Shown piece by piece: positions 1-9,784 of a stretch of 54,227 nt of DNA. How positions within the stretch are numbered: position 1 is the stretch's first letter; every line of letters starts with the position of its first letter. Below the pieces are notes generated by a model. It was not told the DNA's origin, made no database searches, and saw only the letters and a program-made list of their open reading frames with translations. The stretch is from contig CAZAOA010000003.1 of the NCBI GenBank assembly GCA_964486765.1, positions 1-54,227 of the forward strand. Reading direction: 5' to 3'. The translations under genes and the position numbers were made by a program. The DNA comes from CAZAOA01 sp964486765 (GTDB taxonomy: Bacteria; Patescibacteriota; UBA1384; XYA2-FULL-43-10).

Positions 1-17
1 CTTTCTTCAAAATTGTG

Positions 18-1192
<1,175 letters not shown>

Positions 1193-1345
1193 AATAACTA
1201 AAATAGCCAATTTTTGACACTGAATCAATTGTCCAAGAACGGTAATATGAACGACCTTGATGTAATAAGGCGTTTTGTTCTATAAGATGGGAAGACTGGC
1301 GGGAGTAAAAAAGTAATTAGATAGCTCAGGTGCTGGATTTCTGGT

Positions 1346-1351
1346 ATAATT
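1346..1351 (+). promoter_or_regulatory. Putative -10 box for the 1414 gene
   Basis: TATAAT lies in the spacer between the RT and the next small gene, about 60 bases before ATG 1414. No convincing -35 is seen, so the assignment is weak. Confidence 0.3.
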
Positions 1352-1413
1352 ATGCTATATTAGCCAGTTAAATTGAATCATAAAATTTAGAAAATAATAA
1401 AAAGAAAGGCATC

Positions 1414-1602
1414 ATGAAGTATCTTTTTTTGCTTGTGATCATTCCGACAGCGTTGGTGGTGTTTATGTATTTAAAAGGACTTGCTAAAGGTAATAGCCCA
1501 ATGGACAAACCGCTCTGGATGTCTGAACCAGGAGGCAATTTCATAATATTGCTCTCAGCAGTAACATTGCTTATTTCGTTGTACTTTATTATTACTCTTT
1601 AA
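1414..1602 (+). CDS. Small two-helix membrane protein, unknown function
   Basis: This 62-residue protein has two hydrophobic segments, about residues 2-20 and 42-61, joined by a polar loop with several prolines. It is preceded by AAAGAAAGG, a reasonable ribosome binding site about 7 bases before ATG. It lies 36 bases before another small gene and upstream of the VirB-type cluster, so it may belong to the same accessory element, but it has no recognisable family. The call as a real gene rests on the RBS, the clean start and the membrane pattern. Confidence 0.5.
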   Translation: MKYLFLLVIIPTALVVFMYLKGLAKGNSPMDKPLWMSEPGGNFIILLSAVTLLISLYFIITL

Positions 1603-1637
1603 CATTACCTCATTAGTTAATTTAGAAAGACGGCTTT

Positions 1638-2021
1638 ATGTTTTTTAAGAAAAGATCAGCAGAAGATGAATTAGCCGAATTAGCTCCTTATGTAAATAAA
1701 AAAGTAAGAGAAAAAGTTATTTCAGGCGAGTATGACAAAAAATTGCAACTCAAAGTAGATAGTTCCAAAATCAATGATCTTTTGGAAACAATGGGATCGA
1801 TCCCAGATGAGCATTACCATCTTTTCAAAGAAGAAATGGGCCAAATTCTTAAAAACAAACAAAGCAACCGAATCCATTTAATTAGTTGCATTAGCTCATA
1901 TATGACTTATTTTGAAGAAAAGGGCGGCTTGCCGAAGACCCTGTCGAACATGACACCAAGTCAACTAATGCTCGGATTGTACATTGTCTGTGCGTTATTT
2001 GATGATAAGTTCTACGAATGA
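1638..2021 (+). CDS. Hypothetical helical protein next to the secretion cluster
   Basis: This 127-residue, charged, probably all-helical protein has no signal peptide and no membrane span. It starts MFFKKRSAEDELAEL. I do not recognise a family. It follows the small membrane gene by 35 bases and precedes the promoter of the VirB cluster. Its N-terminal Lys-Arg run followed by an acidic helix, and its small size, would suit a cytoplasmic accessory protein, but no function is claimed. Confidence 0.55.
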   Translation: MFFKKRSAEDELAELAPYVNKKVREKVISGEYDKKLQLKVDSSKINDLLETMGSIPDEHYHLFKEEMGQILKNKQSNRIHLISCISSYMTYFEEKGGLPKTLSNMTPSQLMLGLYIVCALFDDKFYE

Positions 2022-2076
2022 TATATACTCTTATTCCACATTTTAGTATCATAATCCAAAGATAATAAAAAACAAC

Positions 2077-2105
2077 TTGACAAGAAACAGTCAAGTAAAT
2101 AAAAT
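2077..2105 (+). promoter_or_regulatory. Promoter with inverted repeat over the -35, ahead of the VirB cluster
   Basis: -35 is TTGACA (2077-2082), -10 is TAAAAT (2100-2105), spacer 17. An inverted repeat CTTGAC / GTCAAG (2076-2081 and 2090-2095) overlaps the -35 and spacer and could be an operator. The leader then has a GATGC / GCATC hairpin before ATG 2192. Confidence 0.6.
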
Positions 2106-2191
2106 CAAATAGATAGGCAATATGCAATTTAGTATAATTAATTGAGCGATGCCAAAAGCATCTCTCGCCGTGAGGGGAGAAAGTTGATTTT

Positions 2192-2518
2192 ATGCAACGT
2201 CTCCGTCCTCTTTGGTTATCGCTGTTTATTGTTTTAGCCTCTGTTAGTCCTGTACTGGCAGAATCTGCCGACCTCTCAAAAGTTCAAAATTTCGCACAAA
2301 ATGTCATTCAAGTCCTCGTTACCCTCGCCGGCCTGCTCGCAGCCGGTTTTTTTGTTATGGGTGGCATAGGCTATATCACCAGCTCCGGCAATCCTGAAAA
2401 CCTAGACAAATCAAAGCGTACTATCATTTACTCGTCGATCGGTCTTGCTGTAGCAATCGGTGCCTTTGTGTTAAGTAATGTTGTTTCAGATATTGCTATA
2501 CAAGCCTTTGGCAGTTAA
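2192..2518 (+). CDS. virB2: VirB2/TrbC-like pilin subunit
   Basis: This 108-residue protein has an N-terminal signal peptide (residues 1-23, ending PVLAES) and two hydrophobic helices (about 38-60 and 80-102) separated by a short loop with YITSSGNPENLDKSKRTI. Length, signal peptide and the helix-loop-helix plan match the VirB2/TrbC pilin family of type IV secretion systems. In family members the mature peptide is extracted from the membrane to form the pilus. It is the first gene of a tightly packed cluster with VirB6-, PrgI-, TraC- and VirB4-like genes. The loop motif is repeated in the next gene, whose N-terminal domain is clearly a paralogue. Confidence 0.75.
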   Translation: MQRLRPLWLSLFIVLASVSPVLAESADLSKVQNFAQNVIQVLVTLAGLLAAGFFVMGGIGYITSSGNPENLDKSKRTIIYSSIGLAVAIGAFVLSNVVSDIAIQAFGS

Positions 2519-2524
2519 AGCATA

Positions 2525-3796
2525 ATGAAAAAAAATCTAATAAAATTGATTACTTTTGCTGTGATCCTGTTTCCACAAACCGTTTTTGCTTCCTCCAATC
2601 AGGAAGTGAGCAATTTTACCAACGACACCTTAACCACACTAATCATCTTGGCATCAACTGCAGTCGTTTTCTTTCTTATCCGTGGTGCATACATTTATAT
2701 AACATCTACTGGAAATCCGGTTGCACTAGAAGATGCGAAACGCACCATCAAAAACGCCCTTATTGGATTAGTTGTTGTAATTGCGGCAGCTGCGATATCC
2801 TCACTTCTAAACAACGCCATGATGGATCCAAGCTCGGGTAGCACGGCTACAACAATAGAGTTAGCACCAATCCAACCGACAGAAGAAACTGGTTCCTTAA
2901 CTCAAATCTTGTTAGATGCAATCTCTGGTTTTTTACAAAATATAGTTCAATCAGCCGCAACACCAATACTAGACGGCATAACCTGGTTTTTAACTAGTAC
3001 ACCGACACTTGCTACCAATTCAGTAATATTTAACTTCTGGCTTGTAATAGTAGGGATAACTGATTCACTCTTTGCAATAGCGATAGCCCTTATGGGTTTT
3101 CAGATAATGAGCGCATCAACCTTTGGTTTTGAAGAGCTAACATTAAAAGAACTATTGCCTCGTATAGCCTTGGCATTCTTACTCGCAAACACTTCTATAT
3201 TTTGGATTGATTGGATAATTTCACTCTGCCAAACTCTAATAAATGCCACACTTCAAGCTACTGGAGGCCTGGGGAACGCATGGATCATTAACGCTTTTGA
3301 TCCAGCAGCACTAGTTAGTGGGTCTACTGCAGTAATTACGCTGATATTTGCAATCTTATTTATACTAATGGCGGTAATACTTCTAATCTTCTATATTAGT
3401 CGACTAATGATCCTGGCATTCGGAGCTGTAATCTCACCCCTAGTTTGCCTGCTCTCTCTTTCTCCCAAATTTTCTGATTTGGCAAACAATGCAACAAAAG
3501 TCTATTTCGTCACAATTTTCACTGTCTTTATACATGTAGTAATAATTCAACTGTCTTCTGCCTTTCTAACTGTACCTGGTCAAAGTGGAGCCAACCCGAT
3601 CATCTCTCTTTTAATTGGAATCTCGCTTTTCTCGGTTATTCTAAAAAGTACCTCGATGACGGTTCAGATGGCCATGTCGACGCAAACTGGCAATGCTTTG
3701 AAGAAAGTAGGAGGTCAGCTTTTTAATGCAATAAGTTCAAGTACCGCAAAAAGCAGTCGCACCCGACAAGTAGTAAAAACAGTGAGGCCTAAATGA
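2525..3796 (+). CDS. virB6: Pilin-like domain fused to a VirB6/TrbL-like membrane protein
   Basis: This 423-residue protein starts with a signal peptide (1-22), then residues about 30-97 repeat the neighbouring pilin plan (YITSTGNPVALEDAKRTI against YITSSGNPENLDKSKRTI). The remainder (about 125-400) has at least six hydrophobic segments and a Ser/Thr-rich, basic C-terminus, as in the VirB6/TrbL inner-membrane channel of type IV secretion. It starts 6 bases after the pilin gene and overlaps the next gene by 4 bases (ATGA). The family role is polytopic channel; the fusion of a pilin-type module to it is inferred from the visible similarity. Confidence 0.7.
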   Translation: MKKNLIKLITFAVILFPQTVFASSNQEVSNFTNDTLTTLIILASTAVVFFLIRGAYIYITSTGNPVALEDAKRTIKNALIGLVVVIAAAAISSLLNNAMMDPSSGSTATTIELAPIQPTEETGSLTQILLDAISGFLQNIVQSAATPILDGITWFLTSTPTLATNSVIFNFWLVIVGITDSLFAIAIALMGFQIMSASTFGFEELTLKELLPRIALAFLLANTSIFWIDWIISLCQTLINATLQATGGLGNAWIINAFDPAALVSGSTAVITLIFAILFILMAVILLIFYISRLMILAFGAVISPLVCLLSLSPKFSDLANNATKVYFVTIFTVFIHVVIIQLSSAFLTVPGQSGANPIISLLIGISLFSVILKSTSMTVQMAMSTQTGNALKKVGGQLFNAISSSTAKSSRTRQVVKTVRPK

Positions 3797-4293
3797 AAAC
3801 GACGGTTGTTCCCGCACAAGTAACTACAGTTGAAGACAAAATTGCTGGCAATTTAACATTTATCCAAATTATGCTTTTGATTATTCCTCTGATCGTAGGA
3901 ACAATAATCTATGCGATCACTCCGCCTAGTATGCACCTGTCCACGTTAAAATTAATCTTAGTTGTATTTCAGTTTTGTCTCTTTGGATCACTTGCAATTC
4001 GCTTTAAAGGAAAGATCCTTATGGATTGGCTTGTCATTGTTTTGAAATATGCAATGCGTCCCAGAGTATATATCTTTACTAAAAATGATCTAACCGGCAG
4101 AGACGTCCCTGTAATTAAAGCCACAGACTTCAAAAATAGAACTGCAAAAAAGTCTTCTGACAAGAATAAGAAAGTTGCACAGGAAGTCGATGTTAACATT
4201 AGTAATAAGAGTATTCTTGATGATTCAAAGGTTTCAATTTCCGTAAAACTTTCAAAGAAAGGAGGACTAGATGTTTCACTCAAAAAAGTCTAA
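3793..4293 (+). CDS. PrgI family protein of the type IV secretion cluster
   Basis: This 166-residue protein has two transmembrane helices at about 24-46 and 54-72, followed by a cytoplasmic stretch with LKYAMRPRVYIFTKND. Two close helices near the N-terminus, a position directly upstream of TraC/VirB4-type genes, and the MRPR.Y motif are typical of the PrgI family, first known from Gram-positive conjugation regions. It overlaps both the upstream gene (4 bases) and the downstream gene (23 bases), so translation is probably coupled. The tail after residue 110 is Lys-rich and variable. Confidence 0.7.
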   Translation: MKTTVVPAQVTTVEDKIAGNLTFIQIMLLIIPLIVGTIIYAITPPSMHLSTLKLILVVFQFCLFGSLAIRFKGKILMDWLVIVLKYAMRPRVYIFTKNDLTGRDVPVIKATDFKNRTAKKSSDKNKKVAQEVDVNISNKSILDDSKVSISVKLSKKGGLDVSLKKV

Positions 4294-4888
4294 AACAAAG
4301 GGGTCCGCAAGGGAGCAAGTTGACATCAAGGAAGTTCGGGAGGGAATTTTGATACTACCCGGTAATCGTTATAGGATGATCCTTTCAGCCTCGTCATTGA
4401 ACTTTGAACTTCAAAGTGAAGCAGAACAAGACGTAATTGTAGAAGTCTTTCAATCTTTCTTAAATAGCTTAAATTCACCCATTCAGATACTGGTGCGTGT
4501 ACGTGAATTAGATATAGATCGCTACATCGAGGACTTTCAAGCTTCCATGGAGAAAGAAACGAAAAGTGTTTATAAGAAGCAGCTGAGTAGTTATTGTCAA
4601 TTCATCCGTAAACTAGTCGCCGGCAATAAAATACTTTCTCGGCGATTTTATATAATCCTACCATTTGATAGTAAATCCCCCGTGGACTTTTCAGTAGCCT
4701 CCGAACAACTCTCTCTTCAACAAGAGATCATCGGCAAAGGATTAGAAAAATTGGGCATAACAACCAGAGCACTGCCGACACTTGAGACACTTGACCTTTT
4801 TTATAGCTTCTATCGACCTGATCAAGCAAAAACACAACCATTAGTTAATGAGATCGCGAGGCGTACAAATGAACAAAATTATTTCTAG
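4271..4888 (+). CDS. TraC-like protein, partner of VirB4
   Basis: This 205-residue soluble protein starts with a Lys-rich tail and continues VREGILILPGNRYRMILSAS, a pattern seen in the N-terminal, non-ATPase part of VirB4/TraC proteins and in the separate TraC-like proteins of CPR type IV clusters. There is no P-loop. It ends inside the start of the VirB4 gene (20-base overlap), so the two are probably translated together and may form the two halves of one functional unit. The assignment is by context and sequence style. Confidence 0.6.
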   Translation: MFHSKKSKTKGSAREQVDIKEVREGILILPGNRYRMILSASSLNFELQSEAEQDVIVEVFQSFLNSLNSPIQILVRVRELDIDRYIEDFQASMEKETKSVYKKQLSSYCQFIRKLVAGNKILSRRFYIILPFDSKSPVDFSVASEQLSLQQEIIGKGLEKLGITTRALPTLETLDLFYSFYRPDQAKTQPLVNEIARRTNEQNYF

Positions 4889-6760
4889 GATGAAAAGAGG
4901 CGTAAAGCAATCAAAAAAGTTGAAAGTTGAAAAAGAGCAAGAACTCCTATTCCATGTTGGCGATCAAGATCAGCTTGATTTTGTTACCTATTCAGGGCTA
5001 GAAGAAAAACCAGATTTAATAATGGTTGATGGCAGATATATAAAAACACTTTTTATCTCAGGCTACCCATACACCGCTTCAAGCGGATGGCTAAATCACT
5101 TAATAAACTTTAATCACAATGTCGATATTTCATACCACATTGAACCAGTAGAGGCTACCATGGCACTTCCAAAGCTTAACAGAAAGATAACTGAGCTTAC
5201 TTCAACCAAAAGGGCTATGGAGAAGAACGGTAAAATTTTGAGTGCTGAGCTACTTGATCCTTTGGACTCTGCAATAGAGCTTCGAGATAAGATTCAAAGG
5301 GGGCAAGAGAATCTATTTCAAGTTTCACTTTACGTAACTTTGTCATCTGAATCTCTTCTAGAATTAAACAAGACTGTAAAATTATTAGAAACTGTACTTT
5401 CGACCCGACTATTCTATTCTAAACCAGCGCTATACCAACAACTTGAAGGTTTTCAATCCGTATTACCAAGATGTGATAATCAGCTTAACCAAAAACGTAA
5501 TTTAGATAGCTCCTCAGCTGCACTGACTTTTCCTTTCATCTCATCAGAGCTTGTACATGAGTCGGGTGTACTATATGGCATCAATCGTTCCAACAGCTCA
5601 TTAGTCATTCTCGATCGATTTTCGCTTCCTAACGCAAATAGTATTTTGTTTGCTCAATCTGGCTCAGGTAAAAGTTACACTGCAAAAGTTGAGATATTGC
5701 GTCACTTAATGCAAGGCACAAAAGTTATTGTCATTGATCCCGAAAGAGAATATAAACAACTTGCCAAATCAGTTGATGGCACCAACATCAAACTATCTGT
5801 TCATTCTAAAGAAAAGATTAATCCATTTGATTTATCGGTAAATGCTTTTACCAAATTAGACAATTTCGCTGACCATGTTCAATCTTTAACAGAGATTATC
5901 TCTTTGATGGCTAATGGCCTCACGGCTGATGAGAAATCTGTTGTCGACCAAGCGATCATGAAAACTTACAAAAAACTCGGCTGGACTCAAAAAAAGACAT
6001 CTAAAAAACCTAAGAACTACCCGAAACATCCATATACTTCACCAACCCAACAACGATCAACAACACAAAAACTCTACAACACACGTAAAAATTATACACC
6101 TGACCATCTACAAAAATACANNNNNNNNNNCTATCAGATTTTTACTCAACACTAAAAAGCTTAAAACAACCAAAACTTTGCAAGAGACTTCAAAAGTATA
6201 GAACGGGGTCGCTTGCTAAAGTATTTGATTCACAAACCAATATCAAGCTAGACAATCGCCTAGTGGTTTTTGATACGAAAGACTTGCCTGAATCGTTGCG
6301 TCAGATCATGCACTTAGTGGTCGCTCAATTCGTACAAAATCAAGTTAAGAGTGATCCATGTAAAAGAATATTTGTAATTGATGAGGCTTGGCTCCTTTTG
6401 GAACATGAAGAAAGCGCTAGGTTCGTCGCAAGCATGGTTAGGCGAGCCAGAAAGTATTATTTGGGCGTAAGTATCATCTCACAGCAAGCTAATGACTTTC
6501 TAGACAACGTACACGGTCGAGCTATCGCATCACAGAGCTCACTGAGAATCTTAATGAGGCAAGACACCACTACTATAAAGAAAGTTGTCACAGAGTTTTG
6601 TTTGAGTGAATATGAACAGCGCTATCTATTGACTTGCGAACGTGGCGAGGCGTTGATCATTTCGGATCAGCACCATGTCGCAGTAAAGATCACAGCATCA
6701 GAAGAGGAACACCCACTAATTACTACAGATCCTTCTGAGCGAAAAGTAAACAAGAAATGA
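4869..6760 (+). CDS. virB4: VirB4-like secretion ATPase, interrupted by an assembly gap
   Basis: ATG 4869 is chosen over codons further upstream because it follows GAGGCG. Walker A is FAQSGSGKSYTAK (about residues 259-271), then VIDPEREYK. After a 10-N gap at 6121-6130 the reading continues in another frame (open from 6131), with Walker B FVIDEAWLLLE and an arginine-rich RRARKYYLGVSIISQQ. The gap size is arbitrary, so the true gene is probably continuous, about 620 residues. The 120 bases before the gap are almost without G and translate to an atypical Lys/Pro/Thr/Gln-rich stretch, so that part is probably wrong sequence. VirB4 proteins power assembly and transport in type IV secretion. The downstream gene overlaps by 4 bases. 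Confidence 0.8.
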
Positions 6761-7389
6761 ATATCCAGACAATTAAATTAGTCGCTACTGCTTATTCGAT
6801 GAAAAGAGAGATTAAGTATCTCTTTTTTATTGTACTTGCAACTTGCATGATACCGGTATTTGCTGTTTTAATACTGACTCAAGCTGGAATAGATATTGTC
6901 TCAAACGCACTAGCAACTTATGACCCGCAACTACTTCAAGTAGATATCCACGACCCAAGAACTGGTGAAATTACTGGGCATGTTGCCACCTCTATAACTT
7001 GGCCAGCGACTGGCTCAGTGAGCCTGGAATTTGCAAGACCTTCCCCATATCAGATATTTCATACAGGTATCGATATCGCAAGCCCAAATAGTGAAGTTGG
7101 CGACCCAGTAATATCGTTCATGGAAGGAAAAGTTATATATGCCGATACTATTGATTGGGGATTCGGTAAACACGTTAAAATCGATCATGGCACACATATT
7201 ACTTCGGTCTATGCTCATTTAGACACATTATCAGTTGTTGAAGGCCAAGAGGTCGAAGTTGGCACTGTATTAGGTACGAGAGGCAATACTGGTTGGTCAA
7301 CAGGACCGCATTTGCACTTTCAGATCAATATTTATGGCATTCCAGTTAACCCTCGTGTTTTCTTAAAAGACGACCCCAATAATGTATAG
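6757..7389 (+). CDS. M23 family metallopeptidase (lytic), membrane-anchored
   Basis: In this 210-residue protein, one N-terminal transmembrane helix (about 23-45) puts the C-terminal domain outside. The peptidase domain (about 90-200) has HTGIDIA (zinc His and Asp) and the second zinc site HLHFQI, with the usual VYAHLD and GNTG..TGPHLHF pattern of lysostaphin-type M23 enzymes. It would cut peptidoglycan cross-links to let the secretion apparatus through the wall. It overlaps the VirB4 stop by 4 bases (ATGA), completing the operon 2192-7389. No relaxase or coupling protein is present in the cluster. Confidence 0.8.
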   Translation: MNIQTIKLVATAYSMKREIKYLFFIVLATCMIPVFAVLILTQAGIDIVSNALATYDPQLLQVDIHDPRTGEITGHVATSITWPATGSVSLEFARPSPYQIFHTGIDIASPNSEVGDPVISFMEGKVIYADTIDWGFGKHVKIDHGTHITSVYAHLDTLSVVEGQEVEVGTVLGTRGNTGWSTGPHLHFQINIYGIPVNPRVFLKDDPNNV

Positions 7390-7431
7390 TCCTAGACAAT
7401 AGTTTTTACTATATTCATAGTTCTAAAATCC

Positions 7432-7478
7432 TTGACACTATCTATATACAGATAGTACACTATAGATATATTGATAGT
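7432..7478 (+). promoter_or_regulatory. Promoter with two AT-rich inverted repeats before the recombinase operon
   Basis: -35 is TTGACA (7432-7437), -10 is TACACT (7456-7461), spacer 18. The spacer is itself a palindrome, CTATCT-6-AGATAG (7438-7455); a second, ACTAT-10-ATAGT, covers 7459-7478. This is the layout of a repressed promoter, probably controlling the small gene and the recombinase. Confidence 0.65.
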
Positions 7479-7491
7479 CCTGAGGGGGAAT

Positions 7492-7701
7492 ATGAAAACT
7501 ATATCTAATGAACAAGTTAGTGTTGGCTCAAGTCACAATCATGACATTGACCAATCGAACACCGATAAAATCATCTCTTTTAAAGAGTGCAAACAATTCT
7601 ATGCAAAATTCGACATTTCTGATAAAAGAATAAGCGAAATAAGCAACAATTTAATTGGAATCGTTGACGGAGTTATAAATTCATATTTAGCTGAGTTTTA
7701 A
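7492..7701 (+). CDS. Small hypothetical protein upstream of the recombinase
   Basis: This is a 69-residue protein with start ATG 7492, placed by the strong ribosome binding site GAGGGGG 6 bases upstream. It is polar, rich in Ser, Asn and Ile, with no membrane span and no recognised motif. Its stop codon is immediately followed by the ATG of the serine recombinase, so the two are co-translated under a palindrome-rich promoter. Small genes in this position are sometimes recombination directionality factors or repressors, but nothing in the sequence shows a DNA-binding fold, so this is only a suggestion from context. Confidence 0.6.
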   Translation: MKTISNEQVSVGSSHNHDIDQSNTDKIISFKECKQFYAKFDISDKRISEISNNLIGIVDGVINSYLAEF

Positions 7702-9252
7702 ATGGCAAAAGAATACAAAAAAGCGGTGATCTACTGCCGAGTCTCCTCTGAAAAACAGGTTAAAGAGGGGAACGGACTAGATAGTCAAGAGCATAGATGT
7801 AGAGAATATGCAGTTTCTCTTGGTTTAGAAGTTGAGAGTGTTTTTAGAGACGAGGGAATATCTGGAGGGCTATTTGACCGACCAGCTATGAAGTTGTTAA
7901 TAGAGTACCTAGACGACAATTGGCAGAATAAATATGTGGTCATTTTCGATGACTTAAAAAGATTTGCCAGAGACGTCGAGGTTCATATAAAAATAAAATC
8001 AGAATTAAAAGTAAGGGAGGCACAATTAAAATGTTTAAATTATAACTTTGACAATAGTGCCGAAGGGGAATTTGTAGAAACAATATTTGCAGCCCAAAAT
8101 GAACTTGAACGCAAACAAAACAAAAGGCAAGTATGTCAGAAAATGAAAGCAAGAATAGAGAGGGGATATTGGTGTTTTTGTCCACCTACAGGTTACGAAT
8201 ATATAAAAGATGATAACCACGGCAAGCTATTGACACCGATTCGTAAGATTACTGATATATTATCACAAGGAATAACTGATTTTGCAGAAGACAGATTAGT
8301 CGGACAGGTGGATCTTATGAGATTTTTCACTTCAAAAAATCTTCATATAATTCTTGGGAAAAAGAAGATACATTTTGAGTTTACAAAAAGAATATTGACC
8401 GAATTAATATACGCGGGGTTTATTGAGTATTCTGAATGGGGAGTACCGAGAAGATCAGGACATCATAAAGCGATCATCTCAAAAAAGATTTATGAAAAAG
8501 TTCAAGTAAAGTTATTAAAACCAGAAAGGAAACCGCGCGAAAGTGACAATATAGAATTTCCATTAAGAAGAATTGTGAACTGTGCTGTATGTGGCAAAAA
8601 AATGACAGGAAGCTCAAATAGGAGTAAAAATCCTAACAAATATTATCCACACTATACGTGTAACAATAAAGAATGTTCAGCGAGTCCAAAAAATATTACT
8701 AAGAGCAAAGTAGAAAAAGAATATTTTGAAATGCTTCAGAATATAAAGGTCGAAAAGGAAATTATAGAAATGGCAGCAGTCATAGTTCCAAGATTGTGGC
8801 AACAAAAAATTAATGACATGGAGGTAAACAAAACGGCAACAGAAAAAGAGATTAAAGATATTGAAAAACAGATAGAGCAATTTATTGACTTAATACCTTC
8901 GACTAGATCAGAAAGTGTCAAAACAAGAGTAGAGACGAAAATTGATGCTCTTGATCAGCAGGTTATCGAATTAAAAAGGGGCCTTAAAAACAAAAAAGAG
9001 CCCTGTTTGAACGAGGCAATAAGTTTAACCAAAAGATTTCTTGGAACACCTGCCGTAACATGGAAAAAGTCAGACAGGGAGAAGAAGATGATGGTTCACA
9101 ACATGATCTTTGAGGAGAATCCAGAGTACTCGGCTAATAATGGTTTTGGAACACCTAAATTGACACTCCCATTCTACATAAAGCACTACGTCATGGGTCA
9201 AGTTAATACATTGGTGGAGGTGGCGGGAGTTGCACCCGCGTCCAAATGGTAA
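7702..9252 (+). CDS. Large serine recombinase ending inside the tmRNA gene
   Basis: This 516-residue protein starts with the resolvase domain (about 5-150), with AVIYCRVSSEKQ containing the catalytic serine and DSQEHRCREYA. A recombinase domain follows, then a zinc ribbon (CAVCGKKM ... CNNKEC, about 293-330) and a coiled coil (about 360-430), the plan of large serine integrases. The last 13 codons plus the stop (reading VEVAGVAPASKW) are the complement of the 3' end of tmRNA. This places the gene at the edge of an element integrated at the ssrA 3' end. It starts right at the stop of the small upstream gene. It is likely responsible for integration and excision of the element that carries the VirB-type genes. 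Confidence 0.88.
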   Translation: MAKEYKKAVIYCRVSSEKQVKEGNGLDSQEHRCREYAVSLGLEVESVFRDEGISGGLFDRPAMKLLIEYLDDNWQNKYVVIFDDLKRFARDVEVHIKIKSELKVREAQLKCLNYNFDNSAEGEFVETIFAAQNELERKQNKRQVCQKMKARIERGYWCFCPPTGYEYIKDDNHGKLLTPIRKITDILSQGITDFAEDRLVGQVDLMRFFTSKNLHIILGKKKIHFEFTKRILTELIYAGFIEYSEWGVPRRSGHHKAIISKKIYEKVQVKLLKPERKPRESDNIEFPLRRIVNCAVCGKKMTGSSNRSKNPNKYYPHYTCNNKECSASPKNITKSKVEKEYFEMLQNIKVEKEIIEMAAVIVPRLWQQKINDMEVNKTATEKEIKDIEKQIEQFIDLIPSTRSESVKTRVETKIDALDQQVIELKRGLKNKKEPCLNEAISLTKRFLGTPAVTWKKSDREKKMMVHNMIFEENPEYSANNGFGTPKLTLPFYIKHYVMGQVNTLVEVAGVAPASKW

Positions 9253-9592
9253 AAAGTATATGATCTACAAGTTTAGATCCGGTAAATTTATTCAAACATT
9301 TGCTATAACCGGAATAAAAAACAAATGCTCTATCTCATGTTTTACTTACCAACTACCGCAGAGAACCGATAGATGCGCAATTCGAATTATTACACCCAGA
9401 TCTTCCAGTCGAATAGCCAAAAGGTGGATGGCTGTCTCAATTAAGCTACAGCAGGTGAGAATGCAGGAACTCTAAAAATAGAGGCTACTTTCTCTTTAAG
9501 TGTGTTTGCACTTAGTTTTTGGCACTTAAAGTGGCGCCCACTTACTTGCAATATACTTTTTAAGGTCCATCTGTCGAATCTAATACACCCCC
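9212..9592 (-). ncRNA. ssrA: tmRNA (ssrA)
   Basis: On the minus strand the 5' end GGGGGTGTATTAGATTCGAC and the 3' end with GGACGCGGGTGCAACTCCCG and CCACCTCCACCA form the tRNA-like domain; GGGGGTG pairs with CACCTCC. The tag frame begins at GCA (9507-9509 complement), starts ANTLKEK, ends SPAVA and stops at TAA (9441-9443): 22 residues. The RNA rescues stalled ribosomes. Encoded CCA is present. The 3' 41 bases overlap the end of the serine recombinase gene on the other strand. Confidence 0.95.
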
Positions 9593-9673
9593 AAGCGTCG
9601 CAGACTAGCAATAACCAAATTCCAAAATACAAGTTACAAACATGTATGGAAATGACTATTGCTGACATTGCTT

Positions 9674-9702
9674 ACTATAGCACAATATTTATCCAAAGTC
9701 AA
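9674..9702 (-). promoter_or_regulatory. Promoter of tmRNA
   Basis: On the minus strand TTGACT (9697-9702) and TATAGT (9674-9679) have a 17-base spacer, followed by about 75 bases of precursor before the mature tmRNA 5' end. Confidence 0.65.
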
Positions 9703-9784
9703 TATAGATAACTTTTACTATTGCGCGCGCAATCATAGTTTGAGATAATGGTTTAGACGAAGAAATTTAGTAGGAGGGTAGTAA

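Noticed and set aside
9230..9711. Open frames within the tmRNA region
   Set aside because: They are chance frames over tmRNA and its precursor.
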